From Pohlia nutans (Eukaryota; Streptophyta; Bryopsida; Bryales; Mniaceae): 64,000 nt of DNA. Positions 47,908 through 58,429 of the stretch are shown here, piece after piece. The translations under genes were made by a program, and so were the position numbers. Every line of letters begins with the position of its first letter. The first letter of the stretch is position 1. The stretch covers positions 19,003,955 to 19,067,954 of the forward strand of contig CM040102.1 in NCBI GenBank assembly GCA_022496805.1. The letters are read 5' to 3'. The notes beneath the pieces are model-generated. The model saw only the letters and a program-made list of their open reading frames with translations, searched no databases and was not told the origin of the DNA.

Positions 47908-48665
47908 ATAACAGATAACGTATATACCAAACAAATACTCAGGGGCGGTTTACACTATGGACCAAGAGCCATGACCAAGAAAATTAAATTATTTTCATGG
48001 TCATGGCTCTTGGTCAAGAGCCGTGACCATGAAAAATCAAAAATGCAATTTTAAATGACTTGGTCACTCTTTGTAGTGTAAAGTGGATTTAGACCGGGAC
48101 AAGTTTAAGTTCATCATTCTCTCTTTTATCCTCCTCTTTTTCCTCCTTTCTCTTTTAAATAATTGAACACTAGCCAATCAATGATTTTTGAGCCCCATGG
48201 TCTCCTAGATTATAGTTGAGTCGAGGCATTTGCTTCGACTCAACTATAATCAAGGAGACCATGAAAACATTATCCATTTGGGAAATTTTAGCATTTTTGG
48301 GGACCTCAAAGTTAGTGGTCATTCTCCTTTTTTCAAGGTAGTGTAAAGCCAAATGGGACCAAGAGCTCTTTTTGGGCCAATCACAGATTTTAGAATTCCA
48401 TGGTCATGGCTCTTGGTCCATAGTGTAAACCGCCCCTCAGGTAATTTGCCAAAGTGCGTACAACTGTTTCATGGAAGTCTAAAAGAACACATCATCGTAA
48501 GCAACACCTCAATCAGGAATTGATGCAATACCTTACTGTCCAATACTTCAATTTTTTTATTTTAACAAATCATTCACCACAATAATAACCTTTGTTTCTG
48601 AAATCATTGATGGCATGAACCCAGATATCATAAACTTGCTCCCAGGCCTACTTGGGTTCCACAAA
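47908..48665. repeat. Older, diverged third copy of the U2-upstream region
   Basis: Matches about 46866-47105 in the same orientation (for example ACAGATAACGT...ACCAAACAAATAC, then AGTGCGT, TCATCGTAAGCAACACCTCAATCA). There are many substitutions, and a 493-bp MITE interrupts it. It shows that this locus was already duplicated before the present palindrome arms became identical. Confidence 0.8.
47943..48435. mobile_element. MITE with GGGCGGTTTACACTA ends, 5-bp TSD CTCAG
   Basis: The ends GGGCGGTTTACACTATGG and CCATAGTGTAAACCGCCC are perfect inverted copies over more than 35 bp. CTCAG flanks both sides (47938-47942, 48436-48440). The uninterrupted paralogous site at about 46890 (AAATACCCGGGTAATCTGCC) confirms the insertion. 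No coding capacity. Confidence 0.85.
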
Positions 48666-48876
48666 TGTCAGTCACAATTTCTTCAGAATCTGTTATGTGC
48701 AATTGAGATTCCGTGCCTTTCATTTAGTACTTTCTTGCCCACCCTCACTTAAAAAAAAATTCCTGAAATTCTTGAGAACTTATTATGTGAAATGGCGCTT
48801 TGCTGAAACAATGTCTTGACTCAAATAACTCAGAGCTGTCTCAGCACAAACTTGAAATTTTTTCTCATCTTTCTCG

Positions 48877-49426
48877 TTAACCCCTAAATGACAGAGGGGG
48901 TAAGGGCCAAACCTAAATGTGCTATAAAATGTTGCTTCTACAACTTCGATGAAGATTGGTTCAAAAGAGAAAATAAGAAGCACGATGTTTAGTAATTATC
49001 CGTATGGTCAAACTTTCAAAAAATGTTTTCGATACTCATTACACAAATTTAGAAGCATTTATCGTTGAATATTCACCAAAATTACAAATTTTATTTTTAG
49101 AATTTGAAATTTGGTATGATTGGTTGAAACTAGACATTCTATTCTAAAGTTCAAAAAAGCAAAAAAATTCAAAGAGGGAACATCATTACTTTCCCGAAAT
49201 AGTAAGTTTTGTAACACTAGGACAATGTTGAGGTGTTTGTCTTTGAAAATTTCTCCTTGATGGAGTTTAACTCGGATTGACATAATTCAAATTGGGTTGG
49301 AAAGTAGACTTGATTTCCTATTTGAAAATATTTTTTATTTTTCAAAAAAGTTTTTTTTTCATCTCGGGCAGCCCGTAAAAAAAGGGCAGCGACCATAAAA
49401 TGGTCGTTCGGTCACTTAGGGGTTAA
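48877..49426 (+). mobile_element. TTAA-bounded MITE, copy 4
   Basis: Begins TTAACCCCTAAATGACAGAG and ends GTCACTTAGGGGTTAA; 550 bp, full-length. Same family as the three copies in the palindrome. Confidence 0.78.
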
Positions 49427-49912
49427 CGCCTAAAAGTCATGAGTTTCAGTCGGGCATACATTTATTTATATATATATACGGTTGTATGTAGCAAAACCTA
49501 ACGTTTACCCACCTAATTTCGTTGTTGCCAACACTTTCAACCAGAAGAATACTTAACGTAATTATCATTGAAGCTCCTACCCAAAGCTCCTATACTACCA
49601 CTCCAAAAGTTTTATAAGATCATTCTAGAAACATAGCCAACTGAAGTTGAATGAAGAATACTGCCGGCATGCTCTTAACAAATTCCGATATCATTTTGAA
49701 TGTCATATGGACTTTGATGTGGGACCTCAAACATACACAGGCCGGTCTCCAAAGGAAACGGTAAGGTTACCGTATTCAAAAAGTGTGTTTTTCCAAGGAG
49801 ATGGAAGTGTTTAGGGTTTAAGAGATGGAAATGTTTCTGTGAAAAAGTGATGAAAGTGTTTTTTTCTGAGGAATTGTGAAATGAAGAGGAGCTGCGTTGC
49901 TTTGTGTTCCTC
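49427..49912. other. 3' flank of glutamate decarboxylase
   Basis: AT-rich; holds the probable 3' untranslated region. A TA-rich tract lies near 49465-49482. No separate gene seen. Confidence 0.45.
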
Positions 49913-52360
49913 CTAACAAACGCCGGCGCGAGGGCTGGCAAGAGGGCTGCCGCGGCGGCCGAAGGAGTTCATGTTCTTGGGGTGCAGGGCAATCTTGAAG
50001 GAGCGCAGGGCCTTCACCTCGGCGGCGGATTTCGGGCGCGGCGAGTGCTGCTCTTCGACCTCCTGCTGCACGGCGGCCGTCACGGACTGAATGAGCTTGG
50101 TCGGCCGGGAATCCAAAGTCGCCAGCACGCGCTTGATGTCCGTCACGAGCCGGTCCGCCAATGAGCGGCTGAAGTCCTCGCGCACCACCACGCGCAGCAG
50201 CGTCACGTTCTGCGCGTCGGGCGCCATGGTGTACGCCGGCACGGTCCAGCCGTAGCGCCGCAGCCCATCAGAGATTTCGTACTCGTCGTGGTCGCTGCTG
50301 TCCAGCAGGGAGAACGCCACCACGGGCACGCCGATCTCCTTGCTCAGGATCTTGAAGCGCCCGATCTTCTCGATGGCTTCCGTCAGGATCTTGGCGTTCA
50401 TGGCGCAGTTGGTCATGATGTTTCGGTACCCGTCGAACCCCAGTCGGATCAGCTGGTAGTATTGCGCGATCACCTGACTCGCGCCCTTGGAGAAGTTTAG
50501 CGTGAACGTCGGCTGGTCCGCGCCCAGGTAGTTCACGTGGAACACGAGCTCCTCCGGTAAATCCTCCTTGTTCCTCCACACCACCCAGCCGATGCCCGCG
50601 TACACCAGCCCGTACTTGTGCCCGCTCACGTTGATGCTCTTCACCAGTGGCAGCCGGAAGTCCCACACCAGGTGAGGGTAGATGAACGGCGCAATGAAGC
50701 CCCCACTTGCCGCGTCCACGTGAATTGGAATGTGCCACCTGAATTTTTTTCACAAGTTGCATAGCCATTGAAAGTGGTGAGAACAGAATGCGACAGGAAA
50801 GTGCAGCGCCATTGAAAGTCGTAAGAACAGAGTGCGACATTAAAGTGCAGCGTCATTGAAAGTAGTAACACTAGTAGGAAATGTGTCGTTTTTCACTTCC
50901 TACAAATGAAAAAGGAATGAAACCGCGCCAGGCACATGGGGTGCGTCGATGCTGGTGAGTGGTTTTGGTCACGAGAAGACAGAAAACTAGGCACAATATT
51001 CCGTCACAGTTCACTCTTTCCACAAAGTGGAGAATGAAAAACGACAGTTCTGCTACTAGTGTAAGAAACATAGTGTGACAGGAAATTGGGGTTTGAGTGT
51101 ACATACCCTTTCTCCGCGTTCTTCTTCTCCAGCAGGTCGTTAAGCAACTGCACATCTTCGAATTCGCCGTTGTATGTCGACCCGAGGATCGCACAAACGC
51201 AAATGGTGTTCTCGTCACAGAGTTCGACGGCTTTTTCCGGATTCATGACGTAATAGTCTTCGGTGAGCTTCACCTCCCGGAGCTCCACTTCGAAGTATCG
51301 TCCGAATTTTTCCCAGCAGACCTACAAGAAGTAACCGGATTCGAATCAGATTTGGAGCGTGATTAATGCATCACAGCCAACGTGATCAATCGTTGTACAT
51401 ACCTGGACATTTGCACCGGTGACGAGGTTGGGCTTATCCCAAGGCTTCCCCGCCGCTTTTCGCTCATTCTGCCATTTTCTCTTGAAGGCAAGACCAGCTA
51501 GCATGATGGCCTCCGATGATCCCACTGTGCCAGCTCCGACGGCTTGCGCACCTTGCTCGATTGGTGCATTGAACAGACGGGCTATCATGTTCACGCATCG
51601 GTCCTGCACAAATCACAGCTCAGGCTCATTAACGACAAACTTACGAGGGCGCATATCCAAGGGCTCCGTCTTACAAACGATTCCCTACTTTTTCCTGCAT
51701 TTCCTTCCTCACAAATTACCTGAAGCTCAGTGGTGATGGGGTACTCGTCCATGTCAATATAGTTCTTGTTGAGGGCGGACATGATGAGCTTGTCACACTC
51801 GGGCTCCATCCATGTCGTCACGAATGAGGCCAAGTTCAAGCGAGGGTTGCCGTCTAACATGAGCTCGTCGCTGATGATCTGATATGCGGCATCCTTGGGC
51901 GTTTCATGCTGCGGAATGGAAAACCTTCAAAAGTAACAAAGTAACAATTGTTAGAACGATTCTCTCTACCATATCCTTTATTTTCACTAGTAGGAAATGC
52001 GTCGGTTTTCACTTACTATAAATGAATGAAATCGAGCCAGGCACATGGGTTGCGTCGATGCTCGTGAGTGGTTTTGGTCACAAGAAGACAGAAATTTAGG
52101 CACAATATTCCGCTGTTTCCACAAAGTGGGGAATGAAAAACAACAGTTCTGCTACTAGTGTTTCCCCTGTTTTTCAAAATGCGAGGTCTATATGATCGTC
52201 TTAAAAGCACCAGACTTTCATCTGCGAAATGCTAAGAATGGTCCATATGTGAAGAAACTCACTTGGGAAGCTCGACCTGCACATATCTGGAGGCAAACAT
52301 GGAGTCGATGGTGTTGTGACCCCGCGTCTCCTTCATGCTCTTACAAGTCGTTAGCGCCAT
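49913..52360 (-). CDS. GAD: Glutamate decarboxylase (plant type)
   Basis: Exons: 52263-52360, 51720-51924, 51403-51603, 51107-51321, 49913-50738; GT-AG introns; 514 aa in frame. It converts L-glutamate to GABA and CO2 in the cytosol using PLP. Family segments in order: [81 protein letters not shown] (about 246-253), and the PLP lysine in INVSGHKYG (Lys281). The start [11 protein letters not shown] is the only in-frame ATG before the conserved block. The C-terminus beyond about residue 440 is unlike the angiosperm calmodulin-binding tail. It is longer, with a basic amphipathic stretch ([13 protein letters not shown]) that might still bind calmodulin, and ends in GVC as plant GADs do. Introns 1 and 4 carry CACTA-like MITEs. 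Confidence 0.95.
50764..50863 (-). repeat. 44-bp tandem repeat in GAD intron 4
   Basis: Units start at 50764, 50808 and 50852 (CATTGAAAGT.GT...CAGA.TGCGACA). The third unit is cut by the CACTA-like MITE at 50869 and resumes after it (TAAGAAACATAGTGTGACAGG at 51062). Confidence 0.85.
50869..51061. mobile_element. CACTA-like MITE in GAD intron 4, TSD TAA
   Basis: Starts CACTAGTAGGAAATG and ends GTTCTGCTACTAGTG, with TAA on both sides (50866-50868, 51062-51064). It interrupts a tandem-repeat unit whose two halves rejoin cleanly. Confidence 0.9.
51985..52160. mobile_element. CACTA-like MITE in GAD intron 1, TSD TTT
   Basis: Starts CACTAGTAGGAAATGCGTCG and ends CAGTTCTGCTACTAGTG, flanked by TTT (51982-51984, 52161-52163). 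It is closely related to the copy in intron 4, in the same orientation. Confidence 0.88.
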
Positions 52361-52504
52361 CGTGTCGTCTCACTGCAGTCTAATTTTCTCCTTTCCAAGT
52401 TGCACTTGCTGTAATCTCAACCAGCTCACTTTGCTATATTTACTCTCTTTTGCAGAAGCTCCTCTCCATATAAACTCTTGCAGAGAAAGACGATGTGATG
52501 AGAA
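52361..52504. promoter_or_regulatory. GAD upstream region, possibly bidirectional
   Basis: Short interval between the GAD start codon and a possible plus-strand start (ATG at 52505). A TATATTTA-like stretch lies near 52434. Assignment is tentative. Confidence 0.3.
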
Positions 52505-52805
52505 ATGGCGATGGAAAGCTCGATGAAAGCAGTGAGGTAAGATATGGACTACTTAAAGGGACTGAGCCTGACAAGATGACGAGTTGCTGATCTTTGTTTT
52601 CCAACTCTTTGCTGTTTCTACGATCGAGACATGGATTAATAGTTGCTGGCAGCAACTCGCGGGGTACTTTGCATGTATGGCAATTTTATTCAGATACTTA
52701 TTTTGTTGTAATCGAGAGACAACAAGCACGAGGCTGCAGCGTGTTTTCTCCACAATCAGGACTTGGGTCTGTTGGTCAAAGCGCATGCGGATCGCTTCGG
52801 GCGGT
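52505..52805 (+). pseudogene. Exon-like fragment with a WD40-type blade
   Basis: A first candidate exon (MAMESSMKAV from 52505) ends at a GTAAGA donor. From about 52609 the frame reads HGLIVAGSNSRGTLHVWQFY, then SVFSPQ and GQSACGSLRA before a stop near 52808. GSNSRGTLHVWQF has the shape of a WD40 repeat. The rest of a propeller is not found. A terminal piece may sit at about 53339-53422. Family not recognised; it may be a gene remnant cut up by insertions. Confidence 0.3.
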
Positions 52806-52918
52806 GTGATTCTGCAGGAGAACCACCTAACACCGACACTGCACCTACACTAATATCAAGTGAACATCATGTTGCCAGGGAGTGCAGAATCAATCATTCC
52901 AATGGATAGCTTCAATTC

Positions 52919-53204
52919 TAAGGTAGAGGTACCTTAAACCACCAACTTCTACACCACTCTTTCATTTCAGGGGACACATGTAGTATCGGGAACCTCACCT
53001 CGCCAATAGCTACATTCTACACGAGATAATACACGGGAGGTTCATTTCAGTAAGGAAATGTAGGCTTTCGTTACATGACTTATGCATCAATTGCTCAAAA
53101 GTTAAGTCATGTACCGACAACTTACATTTCCTCCCTAAAATGAAGGAATGATGTAGAAGTTGGTGGTTTTAGGTGTCGTGATGATTTTAGGTACGTCTAC
53201 CTTA
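52919..53204. mobile_element. Long-hairpin MITE with an inserted segment
   Basis: Starts TAAGGTAGAGGTACCT and ends AGGTACGTCTACCTTA. The two halves pair for about 100 bp (ACCACCAACTTCTACA, ATTTC..TAAGGAAATGTA, ACATGACTTA). The left half is interrupted by a 70-bp segment flanked by a 10-bp duplication. Confidence 0.75.
52971..53040. repeat. 70-bp insertion with 10-bp direct duplication
   Basis: Flanked on both sides by TTCATTTCAG (52961-52970, 53041-53050). The inserted sequence is homologous to 23671-23750 in the HMA-like candidate region, with the same two endpoints. Confidence 0.8.
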
Positions 53205-53686
53205 CATGCTGTGAAGCTGTCCCTCTCTGAATCTCTGATTTTGAAGTTCAGTTGTGGATTTCTTTTGACTCAGCAGTGGATATTTCTCCATCTATTTTAC
53301 GATAAAAGATTAAACAAATAATCGGTTATGGGTGCAGACCTTATTCAATTCCTGAGCAAGCGAGTTGCAAGTGGCCTTCAGCAGGAAGTGTTGGCTTTTT
53401 GGAAATCAATACTTGGATAATTAGTGTCCAGGAGACCAGGGCTTGGTACTGCCAAATGTTGCACGGGCAAGATTCTCACATTCTAGATGGACAAGAACTG
53501 AATTAGTGAAGTATTTCTTCCAAGTTTGTTGGGGGTTGTTTCAACGTGAGAAATTCTTCTGTGGGGGTCGATTCAAACCCGTGTTGTCAAAATCAACCTT
53601 TGCAGATGATCTTATCGTTCCCTATTCACACCATCTGACAAAGTCAGTCCAGATAGCAACTGAGGGCCCGGCATTTTAATTACATA
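53205..53686. other. Intergenic DNA, possible decayed terminal exon
   Basis: About 53339-53422 reads ADLIQFLSKRVASGLQQEV in one frame after an acceptor-like GGGTGCAG, then stops. No family recognised. Confidence 0.25.
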
Positions 53687-53858
53687 CACTACAAAGTGAA
53701 GGGGTTGCTTTTCACTTGGTAGGTGAGTCAAATGGAACCACTTCGCACTCATTGCCCAAGCGTTTAAAACTTCATGAGTGCAATTTGTCATGTAGGACAA
53801 GTGTGTAGAGTGAATTTTGACATTGTTCTAAGTGAGAAGCGACGCTTTGCTAGTAGTG
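53687..53858. mobile_element. CACTA-like MITE, TSD ATA
   Basis: Starts CACTACAAAGTGAAGGGG and ends GCGACGCTTTGCTAGTAGTG, flanked by ATA (53684-53686, 53859-53861). It is more diverged than the two GAD-intron copies but shares the AAGCG.C end motif. Confidence 0.8.
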
Positions 53859-56800
53859 ATATGCAATTTTGTGCCTCTAGTCGGTGATGCAGATCTAGCG
53901 TGATTATGCCTTTGGGCATTGTAAGGTAAAAGTGGACACTCTTAAGGCTATGAGCATCTTCAGTAGAACTCTGCAAAATGAACAAACTTTGAAGAATACA
54001 TAGTTATTTTTAGCGATACTTCCTCCATCAACAAATAACTATTTCACCTTGCATGATTCTATCACGTGCCACTACATGTGCCAACATGTATCAATCTGTG
54101 TGGCTATTCATCTTAAGTTAGCTTTCAAATGGTGACTTGAAGACTTTGAATATCTAAGAGATTTACAAAGCTCTGGATGATTTTGTGTTAGTTTTTCATC
54201 CATTATTCAGAGAGTGGGGCCTCTTTATAGTGTTGCTGGAGATGTTCTAAGGTGGACATTTTAAGGCTAAAGTGGATGTTGTAACGCTAAATTGAACAAA
54301 ATGGCAAAACGACCAAGCAAAAAGGATTTTAATTGAAAAGGGTTATAGCAAAAGTAAGAGGAATTTTTTTAAAGAACTTTAGTGAAGAAATTGTAATTTT
54401 TGAATTGTGGAAGATTAAGTTTTGAAATTTATACAACAGGTGCTAGGTTGACACAAATGAATGTGTTGTGTGGCCCTTCTTCATTCAAATTCATTAATGA
54501 TAGCTAAAATTAATAACTAAATTGGTCAATAAATGAGACAATAAAGTAATTGTGATTAAAGGTTTTAATAATCCAATGGGTTATTGACAATTGTTTATGT
54601 TGTTCCATTTTATATTCACAGTTACAACATTTGGGGGTTGTACATGGACTATTTGGCTATTTGCATTCTTTCTAACTATATGGTTCGCATCACTATTCAC
54701 TAAAGCAATTGTTACCTCATTGGGGTGCATGCAACGTTCATTAATCCCTAACTACCCAACCATGCACTTTTTTCACTGTGAATTTTTTTTCACTAAATTA
54801 TCTATGGGAAGTTAGCCTCATGCATATGTGATCCAATTAGAAAGTTTGATGATTTATGAAACTTTTATGCTTCATTTCATGTCACAGTGTTTTACCAAAA
54901 ATTTCGAAGATTTTAGTCTAAAAGTGCTCTTAAAAAAGTCAACTTATAAAACTAAGCAACCAAAAAATCTCCAAAAATCACTACACTTAGGATATTGCAT
55001 TTCAACCCATTAGAAAAAAATTCATCCACAAATTGTCAATATCTTATTCATAATCAAATTACAAAATAATTTTAAATTTTAAGTTTTAAATTTTTTTTGA
55101 AAAATATTGGTGATTGCAATTGCAGACTTAACCATATGGATAGAATCTAAAATTCATAATGTACAACTATTATTTCATACATCAAGTTCAAAATATCCCT
55201 GTTAGTTACATTTTACAATGTAACTTTGCAAAACTGTCCAATTTGGACAAGGGTGAGGACGTTTAGGGGTTAAAGGGTTTTTGAGTGTCTAGTTGTAGGG
55301 GTAACATGGACCTTAGGGAAGTTGTTGGACTTGCTAGAATTTTTAGAAATTTTAGTTGAAATTGCTAAAATGGTGAAATTTTTAGTAGGTTATCAAAAAG
55401 AAATCCTACAATCTACAAAATTTCAAAATATCGTACGAAGATAGCATATTGGGCAAAATGTGCTCAATAATTAATTAATTTGGAAAAACATGCAGTAAGT
55501 AATTAATTAATGAAGCAGTCATGGAAAAAAAAAAAAAAAAAAAAAAAAAAACTTAATGAGTTTAAAATATATTTAATCATTCTAACTAGTCTAGGTTGTT
55601 GGGTCCAAATTTGCATCCATTTTGGACTCTAGTGCAAGCATGTGTAGCATGGAAGGGCCAAATTAGTGCATATGAATTTTTCATGCCAATGTGCATGAGA
55701 GATTGTATAGAGTGCCCATGTGAGGTCGTGATTAGAGGTCTTTACAACTCATGCATTTGACTTTGGCTTCGGCTACTCCTAATTTTCACAAATTTAGAAT
55801 TTTAAAATAATAATAATAATAATTCGAGCATGGCACTTTGAACTACTAATGTCTTAAAAAATTGGGATTAATTTTTGTTATTTTAAATGTGTTGATCTTG
55901 CTTTTAGGATATGATAATTTGCAAAACTTTAAGGTTTATAAGAATTCTTGACTTGAACTCATTTTCTTATAGCATGCCTTGTATAATATGCTAAATCTAC
56001 ATGTGAAAATTGGGCTAAAAGTCAATGCAAAAGTTATTTAAATTTTGTTTTGTTTTTGTAGTTGGACAAAAAATTTGGAAAAATAAAGTTAAAATTTCCT
56101 AATTTTACGGACATTGAATGTGCGGACATTGGATGGGTGTCCACAATCTATTGTATCATTGAATAAGAATAATCAACCTCTAGTTATAGAGTTGGTTGAG
56201 ACCTTAGCCCTAAATGCTTATAGGGTTTAGGCAATTTCTAAATGTATTATAAAATGAGTATTCTTTAACTTTTTTGAGCTTCAACTCTAAAGGGCATATG
56301 TAAGACATGTTTATTGAAAAACATTTGTACTATTGAATTTGATATACAATGCCTAAATTTTCTTCAAATGAATTTACAAGATTTTTGTATAAAAAACTCA
56401 CTGAAATTACAATTTTGATACTCTCATTTTGTAATTTATTATGATTGGTTGAAATCATTATGCTTCAATAGTGGTAGAGTTGTTCACGTAAGTTTCATTA
56501 TGGTTCCATAGAGGTGTCATGAGATCTCTTAGTCAATAATCAAAAAATAATTTTATAAGTTAAAATATTGCACGTTATCCCCTAAATATTTATAATTTTT
56601 TATAATTTTTTATCATCTTGGGCAGCCTGAAGAGAAGGATAGCAACCATAAAATGGTCGAATGGTCACTGTGGAGGTTAATCAAATCGCACGAATGTCAT
56701 GAAAAAGTCATCATCTAACTTGCAACTTTCATTTGTATGCCAACCAAAGTATCCAGAGCCACTACCAGATGATCATAAAATAGAAGGGACTATGACTGGT

Positions 56801-57428
56801 TCCTGCCCAAACCATCAATGCATGCATGGTGGTTTCAAGGAAAAATATTTTGGATAGATAGATATCTGTGAAATTGACTCCTGATTTCATGTGCGTTTCT
56901 GTACAACTTTGCCACAGAGCCAGTGATTGAATGCACTGGCCCGCAGGCCACATTTTTTCTGCCTTGTGATGTACTTACAGACAATACTAGTGTACGAGCC
57001 AAAAGTCAGACTGCTAGGCCACTAGGCCCAGAAACCACAGAAAGGCCCATACTTCAAAATCTGTGACAGCCAATTAGCAAAAGAAAATTAAATTTCTCCA
57101 CCAGGGGCTTCAATGTGATGGTTTTGGATCAATGAAATGGAGTTCATCCGTTTGTTAAATTAAAAAATAATAATAATAAATAAAAGAAAAGAAAGAAGAA
57201 GCATAACATTCAGTAGCATGTATTGTCTGTGTCTTGACTCTACAGTAGATGGTGTGGAATATTCCACACCTAATAGTGGTTCAACAGTAGCTAAATGAAC
57301 ACGAGGAGGCTCAAAGTGATGAGCAGAGTGCATGAAGGAAAAGCACGTAGGACATGCCTAGGAACATGAATAAATAGTCGCCCAACACCATGGTAGCTTG
57401 GGTAGAGAAGGACTAAGTGTGTCTCCTA
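53859..57428. other. Intergenic DNA with dispersed repeats
   Basis: No gene recognised. About 54840-55275 is a copy of the 6.6/43.4-kb repeat. A 27-base A run occupies 55525-55551. About 56190-56680 is a decayed TTAA-family relative (GGGCAGCCTGAAGAGAAGG, AAAATGGTCGAATGGTCAC). The segment about 56330-56560 is inverted and diverged at about 58190-58430. Confidence 0.5.
54840..55275 (+). repeat. Dispersed repeat, copy at 54.8 kb
   Basis: Colinear with about 43380-43800; ends GTTTAGGGGTTAA, the terminal motif of the TTAA-bounded family. Confidence 0.7.
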
Positions 57429-57691
57429 GGGGTCAACTACTATGTGGTGTGCAATTGGGAGAGTGGGGTGTGGGTGCGGTGTATGTGTTGAATATTTGCT
57501 GACGTCAACAAAAAAATTCTCTAAATTTCAAATTCTAAATCCTATACCCCATATTCTAAATTATAAACCCTAAATTATAAAACTTAAACCCCCTACCTTA
57601 AACCGCAATGTGGCAGTGCTAATGGGACAAAATACTCCAATAATATTTTGAACCTGCACCCCTAATTCCACACCACATAATAGCCGGCCCC
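57429..57691. mobile_element. Possible MITE, about 260 bp
   Basis: GGGGTCAACTACTATGTGGT at the left pairs imperfectly with CACCACATAATAGCCGGCCCC at the right. The middle has CCCTAAA-like runs. No clear target duplication. Confidence 0.5.
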
Positions 57692-58429
57692 TATCTCGAG
57701 CAGTGCTGAGCTTCATGCTAAGATTAATCCCATATTGCCCAAATAACCAACATTGATTGTTGGCTATTTTTGGCGACGCTCCAAGAGCTAAAAATAATCC
57801 TTCTTTTTCTTTTTTTTGGAGTAAGAAACAAGTTTGCTCAAAAGATTAAAATTTAACTTATATGTTGCAATAATTGCATAATTATAGGAAAAGTTGGGAA
57901 GGCAAATATGTCACAACGCCACTATCATTTTTCAAAGTTTTGAACTGTAAGATGCCCACTAAATTAATTCTTTAAGGTTGATTTACAAATGAAAGTTGTT
58001 GATGATAATTTTTCTATGATATCCATATGGTTGGATTATGTAATAGTGCTGAAATGTGTTGAAATTTTATTTTTTTTAAATTTAAATTTAAATTATATGA
58101 AAAATACAAAAATACTCATTGTCTTATGAATTTTGGAATGATTGGCTAAAAGTGAAAAATGTACAACATTGAGTCATTTTTTGCATAATGTGCAGTATTT
58201 CAACTTATGAAATTATCTTTGAATTGCTTACAAAGAGATCTCAAGACACCTCTATGGAACTATAGTGAATCTTATGTGAAGAACTTCACCACTATTGAAG
58301 CATAATTATTTCAACCAATCATAATGAATTACAAGATGAGAGTGTTAAAATTTTAATTTTAGTGAATTTTCAAAAAAGATTCTTGTAAATTCATTTGAAA
58401 AATATATAGGCATTTAATATTAAATTTAG
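57692..58429. other. AT-rich intergenic DNA next to the gypsy remnant
   Basis: No gene. About 58190-58429 is the inverse relative of about 56330-56560. Confidence 0.5.

Noticed and set aside
51909..52262. A microexon between GAD exons 1 and 2
   Set aside because: Using the acceptor at TTTTGAAG/GTTTTCC gives an in-frame [11 protein letters not shown] junction, so no microexon is needed.
55525..55551. A27 run as the tail of a SINE or processed pseudogene
   Set aside because: No Pol III boxes, no gene-like sequence before it and no target duplication found.
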